From the NCBI GenBank assembly GCA_964564735.1, contig CAZMCH010000011.1, positions 1 to 64,000 on the forward strand: a stretch of DNA of 64,000 nucleotides. Direction: 5' to 3'. Below are positions 50,840 through 60,717 of this stretch, one piece after another. A program made the translations under genes and the position numbers. Position 1 is the stretch's first letter; each line of letters starts with the position of its first letter. This DNA is from CAZMCH01 sp964564735. GTDB taxonomy: Bacteria > Poribacteria > DTPJ01. Below the pieces are notes generated by a model. It saw only the letters and a program-made list of their open reading frames with translations. It was not told where the DNA came from and made no database searches.

Positions 50840-50858
50840 TCAAGGAGATAGTCAACAA

Positions 50859-52463
50859 ATGAAAGATTATCAACAATACATTAATGAAGCGCTGGAACTT
50901 TCACAAAATGGCAATGAAAAACAAGCAATCCAAATCCTTGAAAAAGCAATAGAGCAATATCCAGATTCCGCTGGGGCATATTATAACCTTGCATTAATTC
51001 ATCATTCGTTAGGCAATATCAACGAAGCAACAGGGTATTTTGAAAAAACAGGAATATTGAATCCAATTGATTCATCAATTTTTTATAATCTAGGTGTGAT
51101 TTATTACGCCAAAAATGACTTTGATAAATCAGAGCAGAATTTTAGAAAAGCGATTAATATTGAGCCTGACAATATAGATGCTATATATGGTTTGGGTAAG
51201 CTATATCAAAAACTTGCAAATAATGGCTCTGATCAAAAGTTCAAAGAATATAAAACAAAATTACTTAAAACGATAGAATCATTATATAAAGAAAGTGAGA
51301 TAGAAAAAGCCCATCAGTTAGCAGAAAAAGGATTGAAACTCTTTCCGCAGGATGCTGAATTTATTAATAATTATGCAATTATATGCCACAAATTAGACAA
51401 GATTGATGAAGCAAAAGAAAAAATCACACAAGCGATCCAAATATCATCTGAAAATACTGATATTAAGGATAATTACCAAATAATATTTAAAACAAAAAAA
51501 ACAGCAGAAATTAGAGACGAAAAAAGGAAAATAGCGATCTTCTGTGGACCTGATGACAAATTCATAAGCCATATAATTGCACATCAGTCATCAAAACATG
51601 AAATAAAGCGATTCAGTAATGGCACAATTCAAGATATGCAGAACTTAATGAAATGGAGTGATATATCATGGTTTGAGTGGTGCGATGCTCTTCTTCTTCA
51701 TGCCAGCAAATTACCAAAAGAATGTAGAATAATATGCCGTCTGCATAGTTACGAGGCTTTCACTGAGGTAATTAAGCAAGTAAAATGGCAGGTGGTTGAT
51801 GATCTTATATTTGTCGCCCCGCATATCAGAGATATTGTTATAAATCAAATACCAACCATTAAAAATAATACAAATATCCATGTTATACCAAATGGTGTTG
51901 ATCTTCAAAAATATAAATTCATAGACAAACAAAAGGGATTTAATCTGGCTTATGTTGGCTATATAAATCACAAAAAGAATCCATCTTTATTATTGCAATG
52001 TATAAAAAATCTTGTTGATATTGATGATAGATATATTCTTCATATCGCTGGTCAGCACCAAGAATTGAGATTCAAGTTATATTTTGATCACATAATAAAA
52101 GAGATGGAACTTGAAAAAAATGTCATATTTCATGGCTGGATAAATGATATAAACACATGGTTAGAGGATAAGCATTTTACAGTATCCACAAGTGTTCTTG
52201 AATCATTTTGTCATGGTATAGCAGATGCTATGGCTTGTGGATTAAAGCCTATAATTCATAACTTTATTGGAGCAAAAGAATTATATCCAAAAGAATATAT
52301 ATTCAATACTGTAAGTGATTTCAGCAAAATGGTTCTCAGTGATGAGTATAACCCCATAGAATACAGAGAATATATAGAGAATAATTATTCCCAAGATAAT
52401 CAATTAAAAGAAATAGATAAGATTTTAAACACAAATTTAAGTAAGGATATTCTTATAGCATGA
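50859..52463 (+). CDS. TPR-fused family 4-type glycosyltransferase
   Basis: 534 residues: an N-terminal TPR array (about 1-215) fused to a GT-B glycosyltransferase (about 220-534). The latter shows the acceptor-side segment HAQ-like region, VIPNGVDLQKY, LAYVGYINHKKNPSLLL, HGWINDINTWLEDK and the C-terminal E-x7-E-like VLESFCHGIADAMACGLKP of GT4 enzymes. The TPR-GT fusion is like protein O-glycosyltransferases that dock their protein substrate. Start ATG 50859 has AAGGAG; an upstream in-frame TTG overlaps the preceding gene. Overlaps the following radical SAM gene by 4 bases (ATGA). Probably transfers sugar to flagellin or a lipid-linked glycan. Confidence 0.88.
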   Translation: MKDYQQYINEALELSQNGNEKQAIQILEKAIEQYPDSAGAYYNLALIHHSLGNINEATGYFEKTGILNPIDSSIFYNLGVIYYAKNDFDKSEQNFRKAINIEPDNIDAIYGLGKLYQKLANNGSDQKFKEYKTKLLKTIESLYKESEIEKAHQLAEKGLKLFPQDAEFINNYAIICHKLDKIDEAKEKITQAIQISSENTDIKDNYQIIFKTKKTAEIRDEKRKIAIFCGPDDKFISHIIAHQSSKHEIKRFSNGTIQDMQNLMKWSDISWFEWCDALLLHASKLPKECRIICRLHSYEAFTEVIKQVKWQVVDDLIFVAPHIRDIVINQIPTIKNNTNIHVIPNGVDLQKYKFIDKQKGFNLAYVGYINHKKNPSLLLQCIKNLVDIDDRYILHIAGQHQELRFKLYFDHIIKEMELEKNVIFHGWINDINTWLEDKHFTVSTSVLESFCHGIADAMACGLKPIIHNFIGAKELYPKEYIFNTVSDFSKMVLSDEYNPIEYREYIENNYSQDNQLKEIDKILNTNLSKDILIA

Positions 52464-53734
52464 AAGTTGCACTTATTAATCCCCCCAGCCCCTATCTTGC
52501 AAATGACTCCGCATATCCGCCATCAGGACTCATGTATCTATCTGCCAGTATTGAGGAAATAGGACATTCTGCTGTTATCATTGATCTGACAGGTGGTATA
52601 AATTGGGAGGATAAGTTATATGAAATAGAAGCAGATTTATTTGGCATAACTTGTGTAACACCAAATTTCAATACAGTTCGTAAGATTGCAGAACTTTTGC
52701 CACATGACCGACCAATAGTCATTGGTGGTGCGCATCCAACGTTTTTGCCAGAAGACACCCTTAATAATATAAGATGCTCTGCCATTGTCAGAGGCGAAGG
52801 CGAAATGGCGATAAAGGAAATATTAAGAGATTTTGAAAAAGGCAAGCTGAAAACTATCTATGACGGTGGATTAGTCAATATAGATCAAATACCCAAACCT
52901 GCAAGACATTTAATTGATCTGCATAAGTATTCTCCCGGTGGAGTCAAAACAACGCCAATATATACTTCTCGTGGATGTTCGTTTAATTGTATGTTTTGCT
53001 CAAAAGTCACAGGTAGAAATTACAGAGCTATGCCAATAAACAGAATAATTGAAGAAGTCAAGGAAGTAATCGATTTGGGTTTTGATTACTTACTTTTTGG
53101 CGATGATAATATAGGCATTGATGATGAAAGATTAAGGTGTTTATTAAAAGAACTCAAGCAGTTTGGCATTAAGTTTAGGCTAAATCAAGATGCCAGAAAC
53201 TTAAATGATGATACGCTTTCGCTTGCTGTTTCCGCTGGATGCACAGAGATTAGCTTTGGCATAGAAAGCGGAAGCGAAATGATGTTAAGACTTATGAATA
53301 AAAAGACATCCGTTAAAGATAACATCAAAGCTATACAACTAACAAAAAAGCATGGTATATCAACAAAAGCCTATTTTGTTGTTAATTTTCCGGGTGAAGA
53401 TGAAACGACTGTTAGAGAAACGCTTGATTTTGCCCAAATAGCAAAACCTGACAAGTTTTTAGTTTCTGCATTTGCACCATTACCGGGAAGCCCAATATTC
53501 CATAATCCACAAAAATATGGAATTAAATGGATGAGCAAAGACTGGTCAGATTATTATCTTGTCGGTAAAGATGGGAGTTTCAAGCCTTGTTTCAGAACAT
53601 CAGAATTAACCTTTGAAAAACAAATATACCTGCATGATTTGCTATATAACGGCTTAAAACAAATATGCCTAGAATCTCCAAAACATAAACCAATCTCATC
53701 AAATTTAAGGGAAAATAGATATGCAAACATCTGA
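52460..53734 (+). CDS. B12-binding-domain radical SAM protein
   Basis: 424 residues. N-terminal cobalamin-binding-like domain (1-140: VALINPPSPYLANDSAYPPSGLMYLSA, IVIGGAHPTFLPED) followed by a radical SAM domain with TSRGCSFNCMFCSKV (C-x3-C-x2-C) and LFGDDNIGIDDER, then GIESGSEMMLRLMNKKT. In glycan clusters such enzymes often C-methylate or rearrange sugars. Different from the DUF4070 protein at 28 kb. Start overlaps the glycosyltransferase gene by 4 bases. Confidence 0.9.
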   Translation: MKVALINPPSPYLANDSAYPPSGLMYLSASIEEIGHSAVIIDLTGGINWEDKLYEIEADLFGITCVTPNFNTVRKIAELLPHDRPIVIGGAHPTFLPEDTLNNIRCSAIVRGEGEMAIKEILRDFEKGKLKTIYDGGLVNIDQIPKPARHLIDLHKYSPGGVKTTPIYTSRGCSFNCMFCSKVTGRNYRAMPINRIIEEVKEVIDLGFDYLLFGDDNIGIDDERLRCLLKELKQFGIKFRLNQDARNLNDDTLSLAVSAGCTEISFGIESGSEMMLRLMNKKTSVKDNIKAIQLTKKHGISTKAYFVVNFPGEDETTVRETLDFAQIAKPDKFLVSAFAPLPGSPIFHNPQKYGIKWMSKDWSDYYLVGKDGSFKPCFRTSELTFEKQIYLHDLLYNGLKQICLESPKHKPISSNLRENRYANI

Positions 53735-54500
53735 AAATATAAAGGAATATTGGGATTCTTTTTGGACAAATAGAATAGAAATCGGCAGTCAAAATGATCA
53801 TCTGTTTCAAGAGCTTAGCTCTTGTGCAATTACCAGATTTTTGAAGCCAAATTACATTACCCTTAATGTTGGCTGTGGTGATGGATACGCTTTTAACAAA
53901 TATTGTGAAATTGTCAAAAAGATGATTGGTATGGATTATAGCCACAAAGCTATTGATAAAGCAAATGATAATCATAAAATCCTTGTCCAGCAGGGCAAAG
54001 CTGAATTTTTTATTGGTGATCTGTTAGAAGTTCAAAATAACTTTATTAATAGATTTGATGCTGTTATTTCTGAAAGATGCCTATGTAATCTTGATAGCGA
54101 AGATAAACAAAAAAGAGCCTTAACACTAATTGGTGATTATCTTAAGCCTGATGGCATTGCGATCATTTGTGAACCTAGCTTACAAGGATACGATTCTATA
54201 GACCAAATTCGTAGTGAATTTGGACTCAAGCCAATAAAAAGGCATTGGCATAACCTTTTGATCAATGAAAGTATATTTTCAGAAATTGAAACGCTGAAAG
54301 TAGAGGAAATATATACATTTGGCGTATATACTTTGCTTAGCAGATTATTTTATCCAATTTATATTTTTCCACAAGAGCCAAAATTTGATAGTGACATCAA
54401 CAAAATATCTGCAATTTTATGCGAAAAAATAATGACAAAAAAGGGATTTAAAGATATTCCAAGCCAGCATGTATTATATATTTTACGGAGAGCGAAATAA
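53721..54500 (+). CDS. Class I SAM-dependent methyltransferase
   Basis: 259 residues. Motif I NVGCGDGYAFNKY, motif II-like GMDYSHKAIDKA and acidic IGDLLEV are those of class I methyltransferases. Likely methylates a sugar or peptide intermediate of the flagellin modification; a nucleotide-sugar O-methyltransferase is plausible. Start overlaps the radical SAM gene by 14 bases; the next gene begins one base after the stop, confirming one transcript. Confidence 0.88.
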   Translation: MQTSENIKEYWDSFWTNRIEIGSQNDHLFQELSSCAITRFLKPNYITLNVGCGDGYAFNKYCEIVKKMIGMDYSHKAIDKANDNHKILVQQGKAEFFIGDLLEVQNNFINRFDAVISERCLCNLDSEDKQKRALTLIGDYLKPDGIAIICEPSLQGYDSIDQIRSEFGLKPIKRHWHNLLINESIFSEIETLKVEEIYTFGVYTLLSRLFYPIYIFPQEPKFDSDINKISAILCEKIMTKKGFKDIPSQHVLYILRRAK

Positions 54501-55220
54501 ATGCAAGAAGGACCAATAAATGAAATAAGCTATTATTTTCCAGCATTGCAGATTCAAAATTACATAGAAGATTTACCATATTCATCCGCATTTGAAGATC
54601 AATATATGAAACCTATTGATGAAAAAATTGTTGTTATGACTCATGACGACCAATTTGATCAGGAAATGTTCAAAGTAGAAATGGATAATGGATTCCAATC
54701 AACATGGTTTCTTCTTAATAATCAAATTAATGATGATATTCCAGAATCAGCAGACGTTCAAATACACTTTAATAAAGAAACAGACATTCTTTCAGAGCAG
54801 ATAAATTGCTTTAATAAAAGATTTGGATTTAAGCCGAAATTTAATAGAAATCACCGTCTTCTTTGGAGAGCAAATAACTTTGATTTTCCATTTATGGCAC
54901 TCAATGGAATATTGGCAGACTCAACACTTATCGGAACAAGACCTTTTCAACCGACTATTAATGGCAAAATAATACCTATATGGGAAATCCCTTTTTGCAT
55001 TACTGACAGATCAGAAAGATTCATGGCTTCATACTCATTAGCAAGAGATTATGAGATTCCATTTAGAGAAGGGCTTTCTCCAATTGTAGTTTTATCACAC
55101 CCTTTTGGAGTCTGCCAGAGATATAGTCTTGAATCATGCTTTTTGGAATGTCTCAAACTTACACAAAAATATGATTATAAAATGATAAGTATGAGTGATT
55201 TTTATAATAAATTTCTTTAA
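54501..55220 (+). CDS. Atypical polysaccharide deacetylase-like protein
   Basis: 239 residues. The layout resembles a NodB-type deacetylase barrel: VVMTHDDQFD near residue 50 (TxDD position), FNRNHRLLWR (R-x-H) in the middle and VVLSHPFG (catalytic-type His) near 200, with a final C-terminal helix. The motif residues are not a perfect match (the first motif reads HDD), so it may be inactive or act on an unusual substrate. The immediate overlap with neighbours supports a role in sugar N-deacetylation of the flagellin glycan, but this is inference. RBS GGAG. Confidence 0.65.
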   Translation: MQEGPINEISYYFPALQIQNYIEDLPYSSAFEDQYMKPIDEKIVVMTHDDQFDQEMFKVEMDNGFQSTWFLLNNQINDDIPESADVQIHFNKETDILSEQINCFNKRFGFKPKFNRNHRLLWRANNFDFPFMALNGILADSTLIGTRPFQPTINGKIIPIWEIPFCITDRSERFMASYSLARDYEIPFREGLSPIVVLSHPFGVCQRYSLESCFLECLKLTQKYDYKMISMSDFYNKFL

Positions 55221-55236
55221 GAAAGGAGTTATATCT

Positions 55237-56226
55237 ATGAACATTCTCGTAATAGGCTCAGAAGGGACAATAGGTAAAGACCTAGTTCCTTATCTAAAGC
55301 AAAAAGAGATTTCATCAATCAAAAGAGCAGACAGAATTCGTATAAGAGATAGTGATTATGAAATGGTTGACATTACGCATTACGAAACCCTTGAGCCTGC
55401 ATTTGAACCAAAGCCTGACATTGTAATACATCTTGCTGGCGAGGTAAGTAGAGAAACTTCCGAGCATTGGCCTAATATCGCAATAAATAGCAATGTCATT
55501 GGAACTATGAATGTTATCCGACTATGCTTGAAACATTCTGCAAAACTCGTATTTGCAGGAACAAGCGAGGAATATGGATCAGCATATCTTGATGGCATAC
55601 CTGTTAAAGAAACCACTCAACCAAGACAACAACAAGGCATATATGGACTCACAAAGTGGATGGCAGAAGAACTTATTGAATACTGCCATAGAAGATATGG
55701 ACTTCGAGCAATCATTACAAGGTTGTTTATGTGCTACGGACCTGGTGAATATCCCAACCCATATAGAAGCGCTATATCCCGTTTTATTGAATGGGCCAGA
55801 AAAGGCGAACCGATACATGTCCATAAAGGCGGAGAAAGAAGTTGGTGTTATATTGATGATGTAATTGAGGGAATATGGAAAGCAACCATATATGATGATG
55901 AACCTTTTGCCATATTTAATATCGGTAGGGATGAGGCTTGGAGTATGGAAGACATTGCGAAAGAAATAGTCGGAATGCTCGAATCTACAAGCGAAATCTT
56001 GCTTGAATCTGCGCCTGCGGGTATAACTCTTGTCAAAAGAGGTAATTTTGATAAGGCTGAAAAAATCCTTAAATGGAAAGCCAAAACTCCATTTATAGAA
56101 GGTCTAAGAAAAACAATAAGATGGAATATTGAAAATATCCCATTAGAAGCAGATACCATATCTTCTATTCCCGAATACAATAGAAAGGAATACCAAATTG
56201 CTGAGATTAAAGCCCAAACTGCCTGA
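55237..56226 (+). CDS. NAD-dependent epimerase/dehydratase (extended SDR)
   Basis: 329 residues. Rossmann motif LVIGSEGTIGKDLV, GTSEEYGSAYLD and the catalytic YGLTKWMAEELI (Tyr-x3-Lys), ending FNIGRDEAWSMEDIA, as in nucleotide-sugar epimerases/dehydratases of the GalE/WcaG type. It makes an activated sugar for the pathway. Start ATG 55237 set by AAAGGAG; an upstream ATG at 55195 lies inside the deacetylase-like gene. Overlaps the GT2 gene by 29 bases. Confidence 0.92.
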   Translation: MNILVIGSEGTIGKDLVPYLKQKEISSIKRADRIRIRDSDYEMVDITHYETLEPAFEPKPDIVIHLAGEVSRETSEHWPNIAINSNVIGTMNVIRLCLKHSAKLVFAGTSEEYGSAYLDGIPVKETTQPRQQQGIYGLTKWMAEELIEYCHRRYGLRAIITRLFMCYGPGEYPNPYRSAISRFIEWARKGEPIHVHKGGERSWCYIDDVIEGIWKATIYDDEPFAIFNIGRDEAWSMEDIAKEIVGMLESTSEILLESAPAGITLVKRGNFDKAEKILKWKAKTPFIEGLRKTIRWNIENIPLEADTISSIPEYNRKEYQIAEIKAQTA

Positions 56227-57079
56227 TGTAAGTGTGATTATACCAGTTTATAATCAAGAAAAATATATCAATGAATGTGTCCAAAGTGTTATACAACAAG
56301 ATTATGAAAAGCTGGAAATAATCGTTGTTGATGACGGTTCAACAGATGCAACACCAAATATCTTAAAAGGTTTTATCGGCAAGATTAAATATATAAGACA
56401 AGAGAATCAAGGTCCTTCTGCTTCTGTTAATAATGGAATAAAAATAGCTCAAGGTTCGCTGATATGTTGGCTTGGCTCAGACGATTTATACTTGGCAGGG
56501 AAAATCTTTCATCAAGTTGAGCTTCTTTTGAGAGAACCTTCTATTTCAATTGTATATTCTGATTATATAATGATAGATTCTGATGGTAAAGAAATACAAA
56601 AAATTCAAGTTCCATATCCACCACCTGAGCAGTTTGCAAGAAGCCTTCTATTAAGAAATTTTATAAATGGATCATCAGTTATGATGAAACGAGAATGTTT
56701 TGATAAAGTTGGATATTATGATGAAACCCTAAAAGCTGATCCTGATGGCGATATGTGGTTTAGATTGCTCAAACATGGATATAGGTTCGGACACATACCG
56801 ATCCCGCTTATTAAGTATCGCTGGCATCCAAACAATATCAGTCACAATAAAGAATTAATGAGAAAGTGCAAAGATGCTGTGCGCCTTAAAGTATTAGAGG
56901 AATTTACCCCTCAACAACTTTTTGGTGATATAATATCCTATGGAGGAGAAATTGATAAACTCTATGAAGAAATCGCTGTCTGCTTATTTAGAGATTTTAA
57001 TTTCAAATCAGCAGAAGAGGCTTTATTAAGGTCTTATAAATTAAGCAATAATGATTCACCAATCAAGCTTGGAACATAA
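56198..57079 (+). CDS. Family 2 glycosyltransferase
   Basis: 293 residues of GT-A fold. Seen: VSVIIPVYNQEKYINECVQSV, IVVDDGSTDATP (nucleotide-binding DD), ICWLGSDDLYL (the DxD-like SDD) and DPDGDMWFRLLKHGYRFGHIP (acceptor acid). Membrane helices are absent, so it transfers sugar in the cytoplasm. TTG start overlaps the epimerase gene by 29 bases, and it is the last gene of the overlapping run. The next gene (regulator) is 57 bases away. Confidence 0.93.
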   Translation: MLRLKPKLPDVSVIIPVYNQEKYINECVQSVIQQDYEKLEIIVVDDGSTDATPNILKGFIGKIKYIRQENQGPSASVNNGIKIAQGSLICWLGSDDLYLAGKIFHQVELLLREPSISIVYSDYIMIDSDGKEIQKIQVPYPPPEQFARSLLLRNFINGSSVMMKRECFDKVGYYDETLKADPDGDMWFRLLKHGYRFGHIPIPLIKYRWHPNNISHNKELMRKCKDAVRLKVLEEFTPQQLFGDIISYGGEIDKLYEEIAVCLFRDFNFKSAEEALLRSYKLSNNDSPIKLGT

Positions 57080-57136
57080 TTATTAAGGTTTCTATTAGGG
57101 AAATTTAGAGGAATTATTAATACATGGGAGACATTA

Positions 57137-58489
57137 ATGAACGAGCAGATACTAATAGTCGATGATGAACCGTTAATGTGTAAATCGCTTGGCGAAGTTG
57201 TGCGACGTGCTGGCTATAATGTCGTTACAGCAAGTAACGGTTATGAAGCTCTCGAATATTTACAACAAGAACAAGTATCTGTGATCATTACAGACATGAA
57301 CATGCCAAAAATGGATGGCATTGAGGTATTAAAACAGGCTAAAGCTATAATACCAAATATCTCTGTTATTATAATTACCGGATATGCGACAGTTGATACC
57401 GCTGTTGAGGCAATGAAATACGGCGCAATTGACTATATTACAAAGCCATTTCCACCTACCAAAATTAATTCTATTATCGAAAAAGCTGTAAATAATTATT
57501 ATGCTCCACATATTAATATCTCTCATGATAGACCACAAATCCAAAAAATCATATCATCTAATCCACAGATGATTGAAATACTTAACAAAATTGACCTAAT
57601 AGCAAAAAGCGATTCAAATGTTTTAATTCAGGGCGAAAGTGGAACAGGAAAAGAGCTTATCGCAAAAGCTATACATCTTCATAGTAATAGAAATAATCAT
57701 TCTTTTGTTGCAATCAATTGCGCCGCAATTCCAGAAGGAGTGTTAGAAAGCGAATTATTTGGGCATGAAAAAGGGGCTTTTACTGGGGCAATTTCCAGAA
57801 GAATTGGTAAATTTGAACTTGCCCATAATGGAACTATTTTGCTTGACGAGGTTAGCGAAATGCCAAAATCATTTCAAGCAAAGTTATTGAGGGTAATTCA
57901 AGAAAAAGAAATTACAAGGATTGGAGGAAACAATCAAGTCAAGGTTGATGTGCGAATTATTGCTACAACAAACCGAAATATTTTAGAAGAGGTTGATAAC
58001 GGTGCTTTTAGAGAAGACCTTTTTTATAGATTATGTGTTATCCCTGTTTTTATTCCGCCACTCAGAGAACGAAAAGACGATATAGTATCTTTAACCAATC
58101 ATTTTGTTAAAAAATCTGCAACCAAGATGAGAAAGGATATTCCAATTATATCAAAAGATGCCATTGATGTTTTACTTAATTACAACTGGCTAGGGAATGT
58201 CAGAGAACTAGAAAATACTATAGAAAGGGCAGTGGCATTATGTACAAATGGGAATATAAGCAAAAATGATATAATTCTCAATCAGCGCAAAAATACCTCT
58301 AAACATACACCGATTCAGGTTGGTAGATCACTTAACGATGTTGAAAAAGAACTTATCCTTAAAACATTAGAAGAGGTAAAAGGAAATAAACAAAAAGCAG
58401 CAGATATTTTAGGAATAACAACAAAGACAATACGAAATAAACTGCGTCAATATGGCTATGAACAGGATACAGAAGACGATAATAGCTAA
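57137..58489 (+). CDS. NtrC-family sigma-54-dependent response regulator (FlgR-like)
   Basis: 450 residues: receiver domain (1-115; VDDEPLM, Asp in ITDMNMPKMDG, Lys in TKPF), AAA+ domain (135-370; GESGTGKELI, GAFTGA loop intact, GTILLDEVSE) and Fis-type HTH (ending TTKTIRNKLRQYGY). It activates sigma-54 promoters, as FlgR does for flagellar class 2 genes in epsilonproteobacteria and relatives. It has a partner-less location after the glycan operon, with the kinase at the other end of that operon. RBS GGGAG. Convergent with lysA. Confidence 0.92.
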   Translation: MNEQILIVDDEPLMCKSLGEVVRRAGYNVVTASNGYEALEYLQQEQVSVIITDMNMPKMDGIEVLKQAKAIIPNISVIIITGYATVDTAVEAMKYGAIDYITKPFPPTKINSIIEKAVNNYYAPHINISHDRPQIQKIISSNPQMIEILNKIDLIAKSDSNVLIQGESGTGKELIAKAIHLHSNRNNHSFVAINCAAIPEGVLESELFGHEKGAFTGAISRRIGKFELAHNGTILLDEVSEMPKSFQAKLLRVIQEKEITRIGGNNQVKVDVRIIATTNRNILEEVDNGAFREDLFYRLCVIPVFIPPLRERKDDIVSLTNHFVKKSATKMRKDIPIISKDAIDVLLNYNWLGNVRELENTIERAVALCTNGNISKNDIILNQRKNTSKHTPIQVGRSLNDVEKELILKTLEEVKGNKQKAADILGITTKTIRNKLRQYGYEQDTEDDNS

Positions 58490-58515
58490 ATTTATCTCCT
58501 CTTACGCTTCACACA

Positions 58516-59781
58516 TTACTTATCATGTATCAGGATTTCAGGAATACTCTCGCCCTTTATCAAATCATCATAAGTTTCACGTTCACGAACCGTATAATAC
58601 TTATCACCAATGACCATAGCTTCTGCAACTTTGGGACGTGAATTATAATTAGAAGACATAACAAACCCATAAGCCCCTGCGCTAAATATAGCTAATAGAT
58701 CTCCTGCATTAACAGACTCAATTTTTCTTTCCTTAGCGAAACAGTCAGCAGATTCACATATTGGACCTACTATGTCCGCTGTTATATCTTCTGCACCAGT
58801 CATTTTTAAGGGCTTTATTGAATGATAGCTATCATAAAGGGCTGGTCTGATAAGGTCATTCATTCCCGCATCAACAATAATGAATGTCTTTGATCCGCTT
58901 TTCTTGATATAGGTAGTTCTTGTTACAAGAATACCTGCATTTCCTACGATAAACCTTCCGGGTTCTATAATCAGCTTGCGTCCAGTTGGTTCTACAAGTG
59001 GCAATATTGCTTCTGCAAATTGCTGTGCAGTTGAGGGAATTTCTTCATTATAAATTATTCCCAATCCACCGCCAATATTGAGTGTTTGTATCTTGATCCC
59101 AATCTTCTCAAGGTCATTTATTAAAGTAGTAAGCCTGTTTATTGCCTCGACATAAGGCATCGTTGAAACAATCTGTGAACCAATATGCGCCTGAACACCT
59201 GTAACTTCAATATTCTCTTTGCTTGCTGATTCGGTAAAATAGCCTAATGCTTCATCAATGGCAAGTCCGAATTTGTTTTCTTTCTTGCCTGTTGTAATAT
59301 GCTTATGTGTATGCGCATCAACATCAGGATTTACTCGCAAAGCGATCTTTGCTTTTTTCCCTATTTTGCCAGCAACATAATTTATCAAATCTGCTTCGGG
59401 CATTGATTCTACATTAAACATCAATATACCCATCTTTAGTGCATATTCTATTTCAGATTCTGTTTTCCCAACACCAGCAAAGACAATTTTTTCTGCTGGA
59501 AAACCTGCTTTTAATGCCCTATATAACTCCCCGCCTGATACAATATCTGCACCAGAACCTTCATTTGCCAAACTACGCGCTATTGCCAAGTTGGAATTGC
59601 TTTTCATTGAGTAGCAAATCAAATGCTCAATACTTTCGAGTGCTTTATCGAGCTTTCTATAATGCTCAACAATCGTTCTATGGCTATAAAGATAAAAGGG
59701 AGTGCCGACTTGCTCTGCAATATCAGATACCAAGACTTCTTCACAAAATAACTCGTTATTTTCGTAATGAAAAAAATCCAT
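58516..59781 (-). CDS. lysA: Diaminopimelate decarboxylase
   Basis: 421 residues. PLP-binding Lys in ICYSMKSNSNLAI (residue ~56), HIGSQI, GGGLGI, EPGRFIVGNAGIL, and the subunit-2 active-site CESADCFA (Cys) and GAYGFVMSSNYNSRPK blocks are typical LysA. It makes lysine from meso-DAP in the cytoplasm and is consistent with DAP-type peptidoglycan. Promoter at 59850-59879; RBS AAGGA. Monocistronic, convergent with the regulator. Confidence 0.96.
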   Translation of the reverse strand: MDFFHYENNELFCEEVLVSDIAEQVGTPFYLYSHRTIVEHYRKLDKALESIEHLICYSMKSNSNLAIARSLANEGSGADIVSGGELYRALKAGFPAEKIVFAGVGKTESEIEYALKMGILMFNVESMPEADLINYVAGKIGKKAKIALRVNPDVDAHTHKHITTGKKENKFGLAIDEALGYFTESASKENIEVTGVQAHIGSQIVSTMPYVEAINRLTTLINDLEKIGIKIQTLNIGGGLGIIYNEEIPSTAQQFAEAILPLVEPTGRKLIIEPGRFIVGNAGILVTRTTYIKKSGSKTFIIVDAGMNDLIRPALYDSYHSIKPLKMTGAEDITADIVGPICESADCFAKERKIESVNAGDLLAIFSAGAYGFVMSSNYNSRPKVAEAMVIGDKYYTVRERETYDDLIKGESIPEILIHDK

Positions 59782-59849
59782 ATTTATTTTCCTTTTTTTG
59801 CTTTCAGTGTGCTAATGATTGGACTTATTTTATCCCAAAAGTGATATTA

Positions 59850-59879
59850 ATCATAGCAAATACTATGCTTAAAAGTCAA
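59850..59879 (-). promoter_or_regulatory. Sigma-70 type promoter for lysA
   Basis: Minus strand: -35 TTGACT (59874-59879), 18-base spacer, -10 TATGAT (59850-59855). The spacer contains the small inverted pair CATAG/CTATG. Leader of about 60 bases. Confidence 0.55.
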
Positions 59880-59918
59880 TCACTTTTTATTTAATTGGGG
59901 GAGGATAATTTTGAACGA

Positions 59919-60698
59919 TCAATAACTACTACAAAGAATCATACGAATTTCTGGAGTGCCATTGTAAATTGTTGGTTGGATTTGTATGTTGGATATTGCT
60001 TTTTCTGCCTTTTTATTTTGCATTATTGCGGTAATCCTTGCATCAATTGCGCTAACAACATGATTAACGACAACCATGCTAAGATATATCTTTGCCTGTT
60101 TATATTTCGTATTGGCAGAACCTCTTTTGCCATAGGCTATAACACGATACTGGGAATTTGATTCAGAAAGAGGAACTTCGCCATTTTCGTGTATCATATC
60201 TTCGGGCAAGTCTTTCCAATAAAACTTGCCTACCCTGTCAATAGGCTTGCCTGCGTTATCTGTATAAACATAGTGCCAGTTATCTGCTTGTGTGGCGTGT
60301 TCATAATCTTCGAGTGTCCATTTTTCTGTTGTCTTGGCTGGTGAGTCAGGCTCAAAAGCTATATGTTCATCAACATAGCTTACGTAATTGCTTCTTAAAT
60401 CTTCTGCGCGTACATGAAGAATAAAATAAGCTGACAAAAAGGCGATTTCCGATACTATATATCCAATTCCACGCTTCTTGCCAAGATATAAATGCCCGCT
60501 TCCAGGGACAACAGCAGAATAAACAAAGGCTTTGCTTGGCGATTTCATCTTAGTTATAGAAACAAAATCACTTATAGGAGTAGGACTCTCATTCTGTTCA
60601 CTAATCAATATAAGACCATAGTTATCAGTATTAGCAAAACATTCACTTAATGATAGCCCTATAAGCAAAACAAACATAAGTGGATATATTCGGCTCAT
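59919..60698 (-). CDS. DUF5683-like exported membrane protein
   Basis: 259 residues. Signal peptide (1-22), then a PSKAFVYSAVVPGSGHLYLGKKRGIGY segment (PGxGxxY typical of DUF5683) with a hydrophobic stretch, and a long polar domain with a second hydrophobic helix near 210-230. Found next to PorV-like proteins and other envelope genes in the FCB group; function unknown. It follows the PorV-like gene by 19 bases, same direction, so the two probably work together. Confidence 0.75.
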   Translation of the reverse strand: MSRIYPLMFVLLIGLSLSECFANTDNYGLILISEQNESPTPISDFVSITKMKSPSKAFVYSAVVPGSGHLYLGKKRGIGYIVSEIAFLSAYFILHVRAEDLRSNYVSYVDEHIAFEPDSPAKTTEKWTLEDYEHATQADNWHYVYTDNAGKPIDRVGKFYWKDLPEDMIHENGEVPLSESNSQYRVIAYGKRGSANTKYKQAKIYLSMVVVNHVVSAIDARITAIMQNKKAEKAISNIQIQPTIYNGTPEIRMILCSSY

Positions 60699-60717
60699 AG
60701 GAATATATTATCCTTCA

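Noticed and set aside
50829..50858. TTG start 30 bases upstream of the TPR-glycosyltransferase ATG
   Set aside because: It lies within the previous gene and before the RBS; ATG 50859 has AAGGAG at the right distance.
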